64,000 bases of DNA from Brachyhypopomus gauderio (taxonomy: Eukaryota; Chordata; Actinopteri; Gymnotiformes; Hypopomidae): assembly GCF_052324685.1 (NCBI RefSeq), contig NC_135219.1:22475316-22539315 (forward strand). Direction: 5' to 3'. Positions 35,365 through 46,210 of the stretch are shown here, in pieces. How positions within the stretch are numbered: position 1 is the stretch's first letter; every line of letters starts with the position of its first letter. Position numbers and translations under genes: made by a program. The notes beneath the pieces were generated by a model. The model searched no databases. It was not told the origin of the DNA and worked only from the letters and a program-made list of their open reading frames with translations.

Positions 35365-35764
35365 ACAGGTGGCACCATTGGTGGTTACCAGGCAGGGTAA
35401 CTGAGTGATTGGGAGTTGCACCCTCGGCTGGGAGTCGAGCACCGGGTGGCCGCGCATAACTGTGGGCCGACGAGCACACAGTTCGCAGACAACCAGTGAG
35501 AGTGAAGGTCGCACTCTGTGTCAGTGTTTGTTGTATGAGAGAGCGTGGATCTTATTTACTTTTTTATTATCTTATTTACTTTACTTTTTTACATTTTATG
35601 TTATTTTATTCTATTTTTTTAATGTGATTAATTTCTTTTAAATCTATTGTTTTTACATTTTTCTGTATATTCTTTTCATTTGTAAAGCACTTTGAATGAC
35701 TGTTGTGTATGAAAGGTGCTATATAAATAAACTTGCCTTGCCTTGCCTTGCCTAAGTAAAATTA

Positions 35765-36700
35765 TTACAGCCTAGATAAAAAGTCAGAACCAGAAGGTAA
35801 CATAGACTTGGGAGCATTCTGAGACATTGGCATCCATCCACTGGACTGTCAACAAACTTGAGTGACCACGAGCAATGACAGGATGACAGCACCAGCGCCC
35901 CAGTCTACCATAAAACCCTTCGTCTAAGAACCCCTGGATCTACACCTTTATCTAAGGGGGGATATTAATTATCAAACGCTAAACTAAATAAGTGGGTTTT
36001 CAACCTAGACTTAAAGATTGTGACTGTGTCAGAGTCCCGGACGCATTTTGGATGGTTGTTCCAAAGCTGGGGGGCCTTATAAGAAAAGGCTCTTCCCCCT
36101 GCTGTTACCTTATTAATTTGTGGAACTAATAAAAGACCAGCACCCTGTGATCTTAGTGGACGTGAGGGTTCATAATAGGAAATAAGTTCCTGCAGGTATT
36201 CAGGAGCAAGCACGTGCAGTGCTTTATAAGTTAAAAGAATTTTAAATTCAATACGGAATTTAACTGGGAGCCAACGCAAGACTAATAGGACTGGTCTGAT
36301 ATGCTGAAATTTTCTAGTTCTGGTCAGAACTCTGGCTGCGGCATTTTGAACTATTTGAAGTTTATTTAGATTCCTATTTGAACATCCTGACAGTAGTGAG
36401 TTACAGTAGTCTAATCTGGAGCTAACAAAGGCGTGCACCAATTTTTCTGCATCATCCTGTGATAATGCATTTCTTAATTTGGCAATGTTGCGGAGATGTA
36501 GAAAAGCTATCCTAGTAGTATTATCTATGTATTTATCAAATGATAGGTCGGAGTCGAGTATGACGCCTAGGTTTTTGGCTACTGAGCCAGGTGTAATGGG
36601 ATAGTCTGCGAGATTAAGCATTAGATTAGGAGGAGAACTTCTGTTTTGTCCTCATTAAGTTGGAGGAAGTTTAGAGGCCTCAATTTTTCCTAAACTGAGC
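35765..36700 (-). mobile_element. 5'-truncated LINE, RT C-terminal part
   Basis: An open frame of 218 codons (36621-35965) with NLGVILDSDLSFDKYI, RLDYCNSLLSG, KLQIVQNAAARVLTR and WLPVKFRIEFKILLTYKAL, the thumb and C-terminal region of L2/CR1-type reverse transcriptases. The finger, palm and endonuclease regions are absent because of 5' truncation. It is well preserved for its length, so it inserted recently. Confidence 0.5.
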
Positions 36701-36719
36701 TTGTCATCATGTGGGAGTA

Positions 36720-37010
36720 GCGTTTCAGGCAAGCCTGCTGGTTCTCGTTTCCGAGAGTAAATATGCACTATTTACTGAAATTCGTACTATTTTATTATTC
36801 AGAACATTCCTCTATTGTTAGAATTAATATTAGTTATACATTTTTATATATTAGATATTATATTTTTATAAATTATATATATATTAGACTTGCCTTTATT
36901 TAAAAATTCTGTATATTTACATATTTCAGTATAAGAATGTCTAGAAATCCAGTTTGCAATCTGCAATCTAGAAATAAACTGTACCAAAATCATACCATTG
37001 CAAGCACTGT
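36720..37010. other. AT-rich spacer between the LINE and the CFAP57-like gene
   Basis: Palindromic TATATTAGATATTATA words and no coding signal. The 3' UTR end of the CFAP57-like gene lies at its right side. Confidence 0.5.
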
Positions 37011-37011
37011 T

Positions 37012-37017
37012 TTTATT
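37012..37017 (-). terminator. poly(A) signal of the CFAP57-like gene
   Basis: TTTATT on +, that is AATAAA on -, 80 bases downstream of the stop codon at 37097-37099. Confidence 0.5.
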
Positions 37018-37096
37018 ATACAATAAAAAAAGAACAATAATAAAATGACAATTCTGGCGTCCACATCTGAAGCTGTGGAATTGATGTGGACGGTGC

Positions 37097-37994
37097 TCAC
37101 GGTTTGAGGGCGGGCAGTTTGAGGGCGGGCAGTTTGGTGCTAGGCGACAGGGCCGGGAGGGGCGGAGAAAGGCCTTGGCCACGAAGCTTCAGCCTCTCGA
37201 TCTTGGGTCGCCGTAACTGGATCTTCTGCTCGGTCTTGTCCTCCGAGGTCAGCTGCGTAACTGCCCTCTCTGCCATTGCTGTGGTCACAGGGTGACAACG
37301 AATCAAAAAGTAAGATACTGGAAGGGGGGAGTTTTTATATAAGCAGCCTTTGACTGTTACGCTGCTAATAATACAGCCATATAAATAGCACCTTCCAGTG
37401 TTGAAAAGACATCCTTGAATTATGCCGCTAATACAAAGTATGAGAAAGTCTTAGTATGTGTAGGATGAGAGAAATGTTAGTTGTAAGAACTACATTGGTC
37501 ATAACAAAACAGCTGTCTGCCCCCATTTTTTTCCACTTACTCTTGTGGTGGGTGGAGCTCTTGGACAAGGTCCCTCTGGCTTGAGTCTGGATGGCACGCG
37601 TTTGCTTCTTGACGTGATCCTGGGCCAACCGCTGCTCATTGATCTCCCTGATCAGCAAGAAGTTCTCCTGCGTGGCGAGCAAAAGCAGACGGTCACTCCT
37701 ACTCAGACACAGACTACCACGTGCAGTAACTAAAATACGTCTTAGAAAGTCGTTGGAGATCATCCCATTTAAGAAACAGGACTGGGAAGCCAACACTAAA
37801 GGAGAAGTCGGCGCTACCTCCGCGAGCTTGTCATAGCGTGATTTGTGCTTTTGTTCATTTTCAGCCAGCTTCCTGGTCAGGGATGCCACCTTCTTCTCGA
37901 GATAATCCCTCTGCCTGCGGAACTCAGACTGGACGTCTGCACTGACTTTCTCCTCCTGGCACTGTAAACAAAAACCAGACATGAATGGTCTGAG

Positions 37995-38061
<67 letters not shown>

Positions 38062-38249
38062 GTGTGTTCATCTCACCACATCAGATCCTTGAACATGATG
38101 TTCATACAGCTTGCGGACAGTTTCCTTTAACTTCTTTGGTTCTTGTAATACCCTAATGCAGTTAATGATGTCCGTCTTTATCCTGCAGCCCAGGGTCTCG
38201 CCGTTCTTGACCTGGGAAATCAAAGCTATTATAGGCAGGGTTTGGTCTG

Positions 38250-38284
<35 letters not shown>

Positions 38285-38435
38285 TGGGGGGAATTGTAAA
38301 GTACTTTCTTGCATAAATTACGTATCACATCAATAAAAATAACAAAGGCAAGTCTATAAGTCTGAATTAGGAAATTAACATGGAAACAAGGCCAAACACA
38401 GAAACAGAAGCACCACTCTAACTTATTGCCCTAGG

Positions 38436-38480
<45 letters not shown>

Positions 38481-38504
38481 TACACACACATGCACACACA
38501 TATA

Positions 38505-38556
<52 letters not shown>

Positions 38557-40073
38557 AGCACACACACACACACATCCAGTATGGTCCAAATTAAGCCTGC
38601 AAAACATTTTTACAGCATGCAAGAGTCCCAAGCAAGATGAATGCAGGTGTGTGGCACCGGACACCTGGGTTTAACTGCGGTGTGACATCCTGGGAGGCGT
38701 GGCAGCACTCCCCCTGGGAGGCGTGGCTACACTCCCCCTGGGAGGCCTGGCTACACTCACCTTCTGCCTCTCTGTGTTCAATTCCTTTTCTTTGGCTTTC
38801 AGTATCCGCTTGAGTTCATCATTGCTCACATGTAGCTGGATGTTCTGCAACTTGTACTGCTTCAACGCAGCCGTCATCTAACAAAAACACCAAAAACAGC
38901 CTCATTAACACTTACTACTCATTAATACACCACGTCCCTCATTAACACTTACTACTCATTAATACACCACGTCCCTCATTAACACTTACTACTCATTAAT
39001 ACACCACGTCCCTCATTAACACTTACTACTCATTAATACACCACGTCCCTCATTAACACTTACTACTCATTAATACACCACGTCCCTCATTAACACTTAC
39101 TACTCATTAATACACCACGTCCCTCATTAACACTTACTACTCATTAATACACCACGTCTGCTATATTCAAATACTATGTGTAAATTTTTGCATAAATGCA
39201 TGTTAATTATTTTCTGGTTCTGTGGAAGTCATATACTGTAATGGTTTCCAATAAGGTGTCTGAAGTAAGGGTGCTTGAAGATTCTCTCAAAAAGAGAATT
39301 ACTTTAATTAAATGACGTTAATTAAATGCAGTGACTCTCACAGAGACCTGGACAAGATCCATTCAGTTTGTGTATAATGAAACACAGTTCCTACCTCCCG
39401 GATCTTTTTCTCCGTCTCTTTGAGGTAAATCTCTCTCGGCTCGATTTGGGTCTTCAGATGTTTAAGGTTTTCATCCAGTTCAATCTTAGTCTTCTCCAGG
39501 TCCTGGTACTTCCATTCCAAGTCCTGAATGTGTGTTTCCTGCAGGGAACAGAACCCCCTCTCATCTACTGCCCAATACAGTACACAGCTCACTTCTGAAT
39601 ATCTTGTGGTTAGCTTAATAAAAGACACCACATTAGTAAACCACATTTTTGTAATGCATGTACAATATGTGCTTTTTATCCTCAAAATAAATATGCCACT
39701 GATTTACATCAATAAAACTAGATTTGCATTTCCTGAAGGAAATGCTAGAGGGTTTGAAAGATGATGCCAACGGTCACATTCTTGAAATCTTAAATCTTAA
39801 ACCTGGGTTACTAAAAAATCTATTGATATGTTTTATATCTAAATTCTGTGATACTATCAATAACTTTCCTCTGTATACTCCGTGCGAGCTTAAATGCAAC
39901 GAAATTTCATTCTGTGTACACCTGTGTACAATGAATGACAATAAAGATTGTCTAAGTCTAAGTGCGGTGTATGTATGTGTGTGTCTGTGTGTATGTGGAG
40001 TTTGTATGAGAGGTGTGTGTGTGTGTGTGTCTGTGAGAGACGTATGTATGTATGTGTGGAGTGGGTATGAGAG

Positions 40074-40139
<66 letters not shown>

Positions 40140-42618
40140 ATGCGTGTGTGTGTGTGTGGTGCCTGAACGAGCACAGAGGCAAATTGTGAAAAACCCAATT
40201 CTGATTTTGAGAAAGTTACAAAGCCAATCGACTATAAAAATCACAGCACAGGTCTCGGAGCCAAGACCTTTGGAGGTCTGTTCGTTAAGCGCTTCCGGCT
40301 GTATTAATTGCTTTTCAAGCCCTCTAGTAACAGCCAGGTCCTCAACAAATAATGGCAAACAGTTGTGGTGCACACTAAAATGTCAGTAGCTTTGCTGGCC
40401 TTGTGGTGCCTGCACGACCCCCCACCTTGTCCTGGATGATCATGTCCTTCTCCTGGATCTCCGACTTCAGGGCCACGATGTCCTTGTCCCGTGACTGGAC
40501 ATCCTCCTGCAGCTTCTGCTTATACTCCATTAGTTGACTGATCTCCAGGTTCTTGTTCTTGATTTTGTTCTCCAGGTCAATAATCTGCACCATTCACATC
40601 AACAGAGAGACACAGAGGCACGTCAAGCCGTGGCTCACGCAAAGAAAGGCCAGAAATTCCCCCCGGCCTTTAAAACAAAAACGAGTGGGGATGCGTGATG
40701 GAAACAATATACGAGCGCAGGGTTGTGAAAGACGCCACCAACCTTGACCTTTCTGTATGCCGCCGTGTCCACGAGATAGTAGTGCTTCTCTTCCTCCTCG
40801 CGCAGCCTGCACTCGTACTGGGCGCGCATTTCCTCCAGCTCAAAGTTGCTTTCCGCCTCCATTTGATTTTTAGTCTCCTCAAACTCGCGCTCCTGCTGCT
40901 GCAACTTGTCACGGCACTGGGGAGAAGAGAGAAACACCCTGCTGGTACCATGGCACAAACTAAGCAGTCGGCAGTCAAGGGACCCTCCAAGTGTTACACA
41001 TTTTCCTAAGGGTCTGTTCTTCTTGGAGACCTTGATCTTGAATGATCACATGACAGTACTAAACTCCGAAGTAAACATACATGCTGGACGAACCTTTCGG
41101 GACCCTCAGTGTATACGATAGTTGGATTTGTAGCCCAATGAGGGCTCTATATACCAAAGCAAACACAACCAAAGTGTATATTGTCTCTGCTGCTAATTGC
41201 TCTACGGACCACTCAGCAGAACACTTGGGGCAAAGCGGAAACACTCACTCATTACCAACACAGACTTGAAAGCACTCCTGCACAGTACAATACATTACCC
41301 AGAGCTCTCTATTCAACTAAAACCACTTAGACTAACAGATGTTTATTTTCAACACTGACACAATGTGGCACACATCTCCAAAACGAATATTACAGCGTAG
41401 CATCACCTTCATGTAGTGACTTGGACATTTTTTTCAACATTACTTAATCACATTTAAAATAGTTTTATTAGATGCAGCACAATATAACAAAAAAAGATGC
41501 CTTAATTGTCAAATTTGATCAAGCCAGTCCAAATATATTCACATTTAAATTTTTTAAATGCAATTAACCTAAAACAAAAGGAAATCTTGTGATCAAGAAA
41601 TGTGCTCTAGTTTCAGCACGTAGCTAGTATTTCTTTTCCGTGATCATGGTTCATCGGACCAACACGTTGTCTTGGGACCCTTAAAAAACGACCTTAAACT
41701 GTACAGACTGGGATTAAACTTCAGGAAACAATAAACAAGAATATAATGTAACCGTCCACGTATCTATTAATATCTTTTGAACAGCCCAGCGATGTTTTTG
41801 AACGGTCCAAACGCGAAGTAAACGGGATGAGAGAAAGCGCTCATTCAATTGCCATACTGTATTACCAAAACTGTGGGAAGAAGCTCCTACAAACCGATGA
41901 AAACAGCGATTTATTACAGCGCGCTTGATCACCGACCGCTTAGACAGCTAGCGGAGGAAAATGGCCGCGGCTCAATCATCATCATGCGGGGAAATCCAAG
42001 TAACTACTTCATGTGATACATTATTATATTACAGATGTCACATATCCGATTACAATAACGCACCCAGCAGAGCTGCAAGCCAAACACGGAGTCTGAACGT
42101 TTTCGCAACTAGGTGGACGGTTCAAGAAAACGTGAGACGGGCCGGGTTGCCAGGTCCTACAAAAATATCCCGCCCTCCAGCAGCCTAAACTAGCCCAAAG
42201 CCAAAAGTTGTTGACGGCTGGGTGGCGAGTGTTTAAAATGGAGACAAATTAAGTATTATATCGCGATCGATTCTTTGTGTTGACTTGTAACTCCCGCGGT
42301 GGCCCAACTCAAAAGTAGCCCAAAAAACCGCACCCCGCGACCCCAGAATTTTTGGCGTGAAAACCGCGAACCTGGCAACTATAGAGACGGGAGACGGACG
42401 TGGCCGTGCGGCCGAGCCGTCGGCACCACAGCGTCCTCACCTGGTCCAACTCGTGCGTCGTCTCCTCCAGCTCGGCCTCGAACATCTGCTGCATCTCCTC
42501 CAGGGCTCGGTGCTTGCTGGCCTCCAGCTGCTGCAGCTCCTTCTCGTAGGTCTGAGACCTCACCAGCACATCCCGGAACATTGTCTTGTAGTCCATAATC
42601 AACTTAAGGTTGTTTGTT
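37097..42618 (-). CDS. cfap57-like: CFAP57-like coiled-coil half, nine exons
   Basis: CFAP57 (WDR65) is a ciliary/flagellar axoneme protein with N-terminal WD40 repeats and a long C-terminal coiled coil. Here only the coiled-coil half is present. Exons on -: 42618-42441, 40916-40743, 40584-40426, 39538-39395, 38877-38761, 38211-38077, 37961-37818, 37667-37541 and 37278-37097 (TGA). All have AG/GT borders. Seven of the nine exons are phase-0 symmetrical, and every exon is open. About 453 codons. Matches to the family as I recall it: NNLKLIMDYK, REFEETKNQMEAE, LKSEIQEKDMIIQDK, LKTQIEPRE, IKTDIINCIRVLQEPKKLKE and LIREINEQR. The first exon has coding similarity upstream of its ATG and an AG acceptor at 42619-42621, so upstream exons are expected. 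None, and no WD40 repeats, occur on - up to 64000. It is either a 5'-truncated duplicate or a gene with distant 5' exons. No frameshift is seen, which argues against an old pseudogene. Confidence 0.5.
37990..38070. repeat. (GT)n microsatellite in the CFAP57-like gene
   Basis: About 60 bases of GT directly next to the splice donor of exon 38211-38077. A second (GT)n lies at 38251-38282, and a (CA)n complex at 38440-38578. Confidence 0.5.
38690..38758. repeat. Short tandem repeat at a splice donor
   Basis: Three copies of a roughly 25-base unit with CTGGGAGGCGTGGC and ACTCCCC. They end at the donor of exon 38877-38761. Confidence 0.5.
38901..39159. repeat. 37-bp minisatellite, seven copies
   Basis: A unit starting CTCATTAACACTTACTACTC recurs at 38901, 38938, 38975, 39012, 39049, 39086 and 39123 with no visible differences between copies. 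It is in an intron of the CFAP57-like gene. Confidence 0.5.
39990..40160. repeat. (TG)n microsatellite, imperfect
   Basis: A long TG run with the purest part at 40077-40136. It is in an intron of the CFAP57-like gene. Open frames here on both strands are artefacts of the repeat. Confidence 0.5.
40990..42133. other. Intron of the CFAP57-like gene, no clear content
   Basis: 41960-42000 has a CpG-richer patch with ATGGCCGCGGCTCAATC followed by AAG|TAACTA. It could be an orphan first exon on + but has no family match. Otherwise featureless. Confidence 0.5.
42142..42383. mobile_element. hAT-type MITE, 242 bp
   Basis: Starts CCGGGTTGCCAGGT and ends ACCTGGCAACTATA, with inverted ends. It is flanked by the 8-bp duplication GAGACGGG (42134-42141 and 42384-42391). 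It shares TTAAGTATTATATCGCGATC with the MITE at 43735-43978. It lies in an intron close to the first visible CFAP57-like exon. Confidence 0.5.
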
Positions 42619-43690
42619 CTGAATGAACAATATCAATGAACAATATCAATGAACAATATCAATGATCGATGTTCTTACACACGTTATGGCGCGTATATGA
42701 GTCATCTGACTAGCTAGCGAACTTATATAGGTTAATCAGTTTACAGTTACCAAGGCGATAGTTACCCTAACAACGACCTCACAAATACTCGCGTGGAATC
42801 TCTACGTAATCCCTCGTTTATCACGTGAGAGATGTTCCAATTACAACTGCTAGTTAGAGTGCGAGTTAGAGTGTGTGCAGACATGAAAAATGATCAAAAC
42901 TCTCCTGGATAAACTGCTGTAAAATCCTTAGGCCTTCACGTAGAAGCTCCATTAAAATTTTTAATGGGAAAGAAACTTGTCCTTTCTAGCACGCTGGGAT
43001 ATCTAATCATTTGATCAATTCGTTTTAGAGTTATGAGCATTTGTTTGGCACTAGGCACAGAAAACTGCACCATTAGTTCCCATGTTAATTTATCAAAATC
43101 CGAATTGCCCTTTTCAAAATTTACCTCTGTGTTTAACTCATCATAAATCAGTCATTTTTGGGTCAAACCACAAACAATTACATGAAAATCATCAGCAAGC
43201 GGTCCTCTCTCATACAATTTCTTCGGTTAAGCGATAAGTTAAATATGTCCCGAACTACGACCGTTTGTTCGGAGGGTGCAAATCACATTAAACAAGCCTT
43301 CTTCACTCAGAATAGCAGAGATTAGTTAGAGCAGAGGTGCCCAAGCTTTTGTTAACCAAGATCTACTTTTGAAGTTGATGGCATGCCGAGATCTACCAAG
43401 TCAAACACAAGGGCCGGGCAATTAAACAAGGAACCCCAATCACAGTTCAAATGTAGTTGTTTTTTTATTTGCACAGGTGGAGAATAAGCAGTAAATCCAA
43501 CAAATGAGGAAATGATCAATGCATCAAAAATAGGTTGTGAAAACAGAACAAGAATCTCACAAGAACTTCACACCATCTTTATCTTAGCCACATACACGCC
43601 AAAACTACAGAAAATAGCAGTCAAAAACTCCATAAAAGGCTGGTCAGTCAAAAAACCCAAATCTAAATAAAAAACAAGTAATTCCAAGAT

Positions 43691-43734
<44 letters not shown>
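42619..43734. other. Region upstream of the CFAP57-like exons
   Basis: 42626-42664 holds three copies of a 13-base unit (TGAACAATATCAA). 42743-42762 has two GGTAAC words on -, one in GTTGTTAGGGTAAC, a partial match to the RFX X-box of ciliary genes. 43330-43400 resembles the end of a hAT element (CAGAGGTGCCCAAGC). 43692-43733 is (CA)n. No exon was recognised. Confidence 0.5.
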
Positions 43735-43735
<1 letters not shown>

Positions 43736-43978
43736 AGGGTTGCCAACTTTTTAAGATCACTTGGAGTGAGATTTGATCTTTTGGGTGGGTGGGTAAAATG
43801 GACACCAATTAAGTATTATATCGCGATCGATAGTTCGCCAGTGGTTGGCGAACTAGTAACTCATTGTATCATAGATATGGATCAGAGGTAAATAAACTAG
43901 ATTTTTTTCAGCGTGAGAAATCGGATGTGTGTCAAATGCGTGTGTCTCACGCTCAATGCGTGAGAGTTGGCAACCCTA
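43735..43978. mobile_element. hAT-type MITE, 244 bp
   Basis: Inverted ends CAGGGTTGCCAAC / GTTGGCAACCCTA. It is inserted in a (CA)n run, so the target duplication cannot be read. Same family as 42142-42383. Confidence 0.5.
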
Positions 43979-44021
43979 CACACACATACACATACACACA
44001 ATAACTCTAGAAAATATAACT

Positions 44022-44450
44022 TCAGAGCAGGAAGGAGGAGAAGATAAGTCCAATATTTATTGGCCTCCACAAATGCTTCTTTGAAAACTCTTTAAAACAT
44101 TTCTTTCGCTTTGCCAGAACTGGGCTCACACGGTAAGACTCTACCGTGGCAGTTTTACTCCTATGACCAGGTGTCGTGAACACTGCCTGCTTTGCTGCCA
44201 GCTGTCTCCTCACTCCATTTACCTTCTCAGTTCGTACAGCTGATTTCACCGGGAAATCGTTAGTATACCTCTTGTGAACTGTGAGAAAATGTTGTTCCAA
44301 ATTCCCTTTCTTCGGTATGGCCACAGTAGCATTACAGATCAGACACACCGACTTTGAATAAGTAAAAAAGTAGTCATTTTCCCACTCGGGATGAAAGTGA
44401 TAATTTTTAGCTTTTTTGGCTTCCGCCATTATCTCTTCGGCTGCCACCAT
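44022..44450 (-). pseudogene. hAT-like BED/zinc-finger N-terminal fragment
   Basis: 142 open codons: YFFTYSKSVCLICNATVAIP followed by KKGNLEQHFLTVH, a Cys-Cys/His-His finger. Then a basic region with TATVESYRVSPVLAKRKKCF, as in the N-terminal parts of GTF2IRD2/ZMYM-type hAT proteins. The catalytic domain is absent, so it is a truncated transposon relic, not a host gene. Confidence 0.5.
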
Positions 44451-44459
44451 TCTGGTTTC

Positions 44460-44933
44460 TTCGTGTTCGCGCTTTAGAGTCCCTGGTTACAACCTAGCAA
44501 CCGTGGCAAACCATACCCAGCATTCATCAGAAAAGCAGAAAAGGTTGTGTAAATAATTAATTTTTGTATCTTATTATTATGAAAATAGATACTGGCCTCT
44601 CATGAACGATGGTTTGATTAGTGTTTTTTTTTTTTGTCAGAGCCTTAAATACATTGGCCAGGACGATCCCCGACCCCGAAATGGCGGAGATGCTCCGCGA
44701 GGGGGCAATACGGATATGGAGGGAGCGACACCCTCCTCCTGCGTACACCGAATCCTGGCAGTGGGGTCAGCCTCTGAAGGCTGTATACATGTAACTGCTC
44801 TTTAACAAATTGTTAAATAGCCTGAGACTCCAAATCATAAAACATCCTCATCTGATCTGTACAAATTATTTCAACTAGCTTGTGCAAATGTCTTCAGTGA
44901 TAACACCTGCTTGGCCCCATCAGCCATACTTAC
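44460..44933. other. No gene recognised
   Basis: Expected downstream exons of the hnRNP A fragment (asparagine/tyrosine-rich end) are not present. 44640-44770 is GC-rich unassigned sequence. Confidence 0.5.
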
Positions 44934-45370
44934 CACCAAAACTGCGTCCATCGCTGTAGTCGTCATATCCTCCAAAGCCGCCGCCCCCACCCTGGTGGCC
45001 ATAACCAGAACCTCCACCAAATCCTCCACGTCCACCACCATAACCTGGTCCACCACCATAGTTCCCACCTGAGGACATACAAAGGAATGTGTCGGTTTTA
45101 AACTTAATTGCCCAGTTTCCGAGACTTGGACATGAAAGGCTTAAATCAGTCCACTTTTCTCAATAAAGATGGACACATCAACATGACCCCAGTACTCCCT
45201 TGTGAAAATAAATGCCCTTACCATCTCCTCCAAACCCATTGTAGCCATCACCTCCATAGCTTCTGCTGCCTCCGTAGCCTCCTGTACAAAGCAGTATAGT
45301 GTTGGTTGCGTTCTTTCTGTCTGAGGAATGCAGACGTAGGGGTGGGAAACTTGCTTTCCTACCTCTTCCA
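44934..45370 (-). pseudogene. hnrnpa-like: hnRNP A1/A2-type glycine-rich exons, truncated
   Basis: hnRNP A proteins package and splice pre-mRNA; their C-terminal Gly/Tyr-rich domain drives self-association. Exons on -: the 3' end of one (45370-45363, FGRG with a GTAGGA donor), 45281-45222 (GYGGSRSYGGDGYNGFGGDG) and 45068-44934 (NYGGGPGYGGGRGGFGGGS, ending GRSFGG). All are phase 1 to 1 and open with canonical splice sites. The two RNA-recognition motifs that should precede them are absent. The upstream side is joined to a P-element fragment at 45371, inside an exon. Later 3' exons are also missing. It is a fragment of a once intact gene or duplicate. A1 versus A2/B1 cannot be settled. Confidence 0.5.
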
Positions 45371-46121
45371 AAGTGAGACTGTATCACTATCGGCTGCAGA
45401 CATGCACTCTGCTTTAATGGTAGAAGAAGAGCTCCCGTCCCCATCTGCAAACATTTCTGCAGTCATATGTGACCACAGTTACCTGCCCACCTGCTTTGGT
45501 GGTCTTGTGGACAATGCCCTGGTCTACATTTCAGGGTTTGTTGTCTGAAAAATTCTGAAAAAACTGTCCTGTGAGGTGTGCCGTGCAAGCTTTGTCAAAG
45601 CTGCTGTACCCTCATCCTTTGACCAGAGCTACCACCTGCCTCAACTTAAAAACAATGGTGGTCTGATGATCCCCTCAGATGGAACAGTGAAGGTGGTCAG
45701 AGCAGCAGAGCGTGTGATACGCCAAAAATCAACAGGTGTCAGTGTGTCCTTTGTCAACCAGTTCGTTCGGGCTGAGATTGGTTCTGAAGATGTGTTTTTA
45801 CTCGGGGAGCACATTGCAGAAACATGTTCCTGTCATTTGTTGTCTCTGTATTTCACAATTTGGCCCACAATTTCACAATTTAAGGCTGCACCACATTGCA
45901 AAATTAACTACACTGGAGATACAGAGTGCCAGCACACGCAAGAAATTGTGCAAAACCAGAGCCGGAGTGGCTAATCGGGAGATTCGGGAGGATTCCCGAT
46001 GGGCCAGCTCATGTCAATCTCTAGTTTGGGCCGATTGGGATGGAAAAATAATTTGGGTATGAAACTCCCGGGCTGAAAAAGTGGCCCACTCCGCCATGTG
46101 CAAAACAGTTATTTTTCAAAG
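45371..46121 (+). pseudogene. P-element transposase fragment, copy 2
   Basis: Nearly identical to 28047-28629 in copy 1 (GDETVSLSAADMHSALMVEE-type start, YLPTCFGGLVDNALVYISGF, FDQSYHLPQL). One codon is TGA at 45546 (CGA in copy 1), probably CpG decay. It starts abruptly inside the hnRNP exon and ends after GTTATTTTTCAAA. A hAT MITE sits in it at 45957-46098. Confidence 0.5.
45957..46098. mobile_element. hAT-type MITE, 142 bp, in P-element copy 2
   Basis: The left end CAGAGCCGGAGTGG pairs with the complement of CCACTCCGCCATG. The 8-bp target duplication TGCAAAAC lies at 45949-45956 and 46099-46106. Copy 1 of the P element has the empty site at about 28606. Confidence 0.5.
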
Positions 46122-46157
46122 CTTTTAGATCCTCAGCCCCATATATGTGTATATAAT

Positions 46158-46210
<53 letters not shown>

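Larger units (their letters stand above)
29590..35757 (+). mobile_element. L2-clade LINE, near full length, interrupted
   Basis: A non-LTR retrotransposon with ORF1 remnant (30108-30453), endonuclease (30960-31661), reverse transcriptase (about 31690-34384) and a 3' tail GCTATATAAATAAACTTGCC with (CCTTG)n at 35728-35757. Total about 6.2 kb, of which about 1.3 kb is later insertions. The tail motif and RT type fit the L2 clade. The piece from 29590 to 30100 is GC-rich 5' leader by position. Several frameshifts and stops in ORF2 make it inactive. Confidence 0.5.

Noticed and set aside
38431-38664. 77-codon Cys/Val-rich frame on -
   Set aside because: Same cause: translation of (CA)n/(GT)n.
39774-40389. 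Long open frames on both strands across the TG/CA repeat
   Set aside because: A dinucleotide repeat is open in several frames. The product is Cys-Val or His-Thr repeats with no family, and the region is an intron of the CFAP57-like gene.
41961-42188. Possible first exon starting MAAAQSSSCGEIQ on +
   Set aside because: A CpG-richer patch and a GTAACT donor are present, but there is no downstream exon or family match, so it is not listed as a gene.
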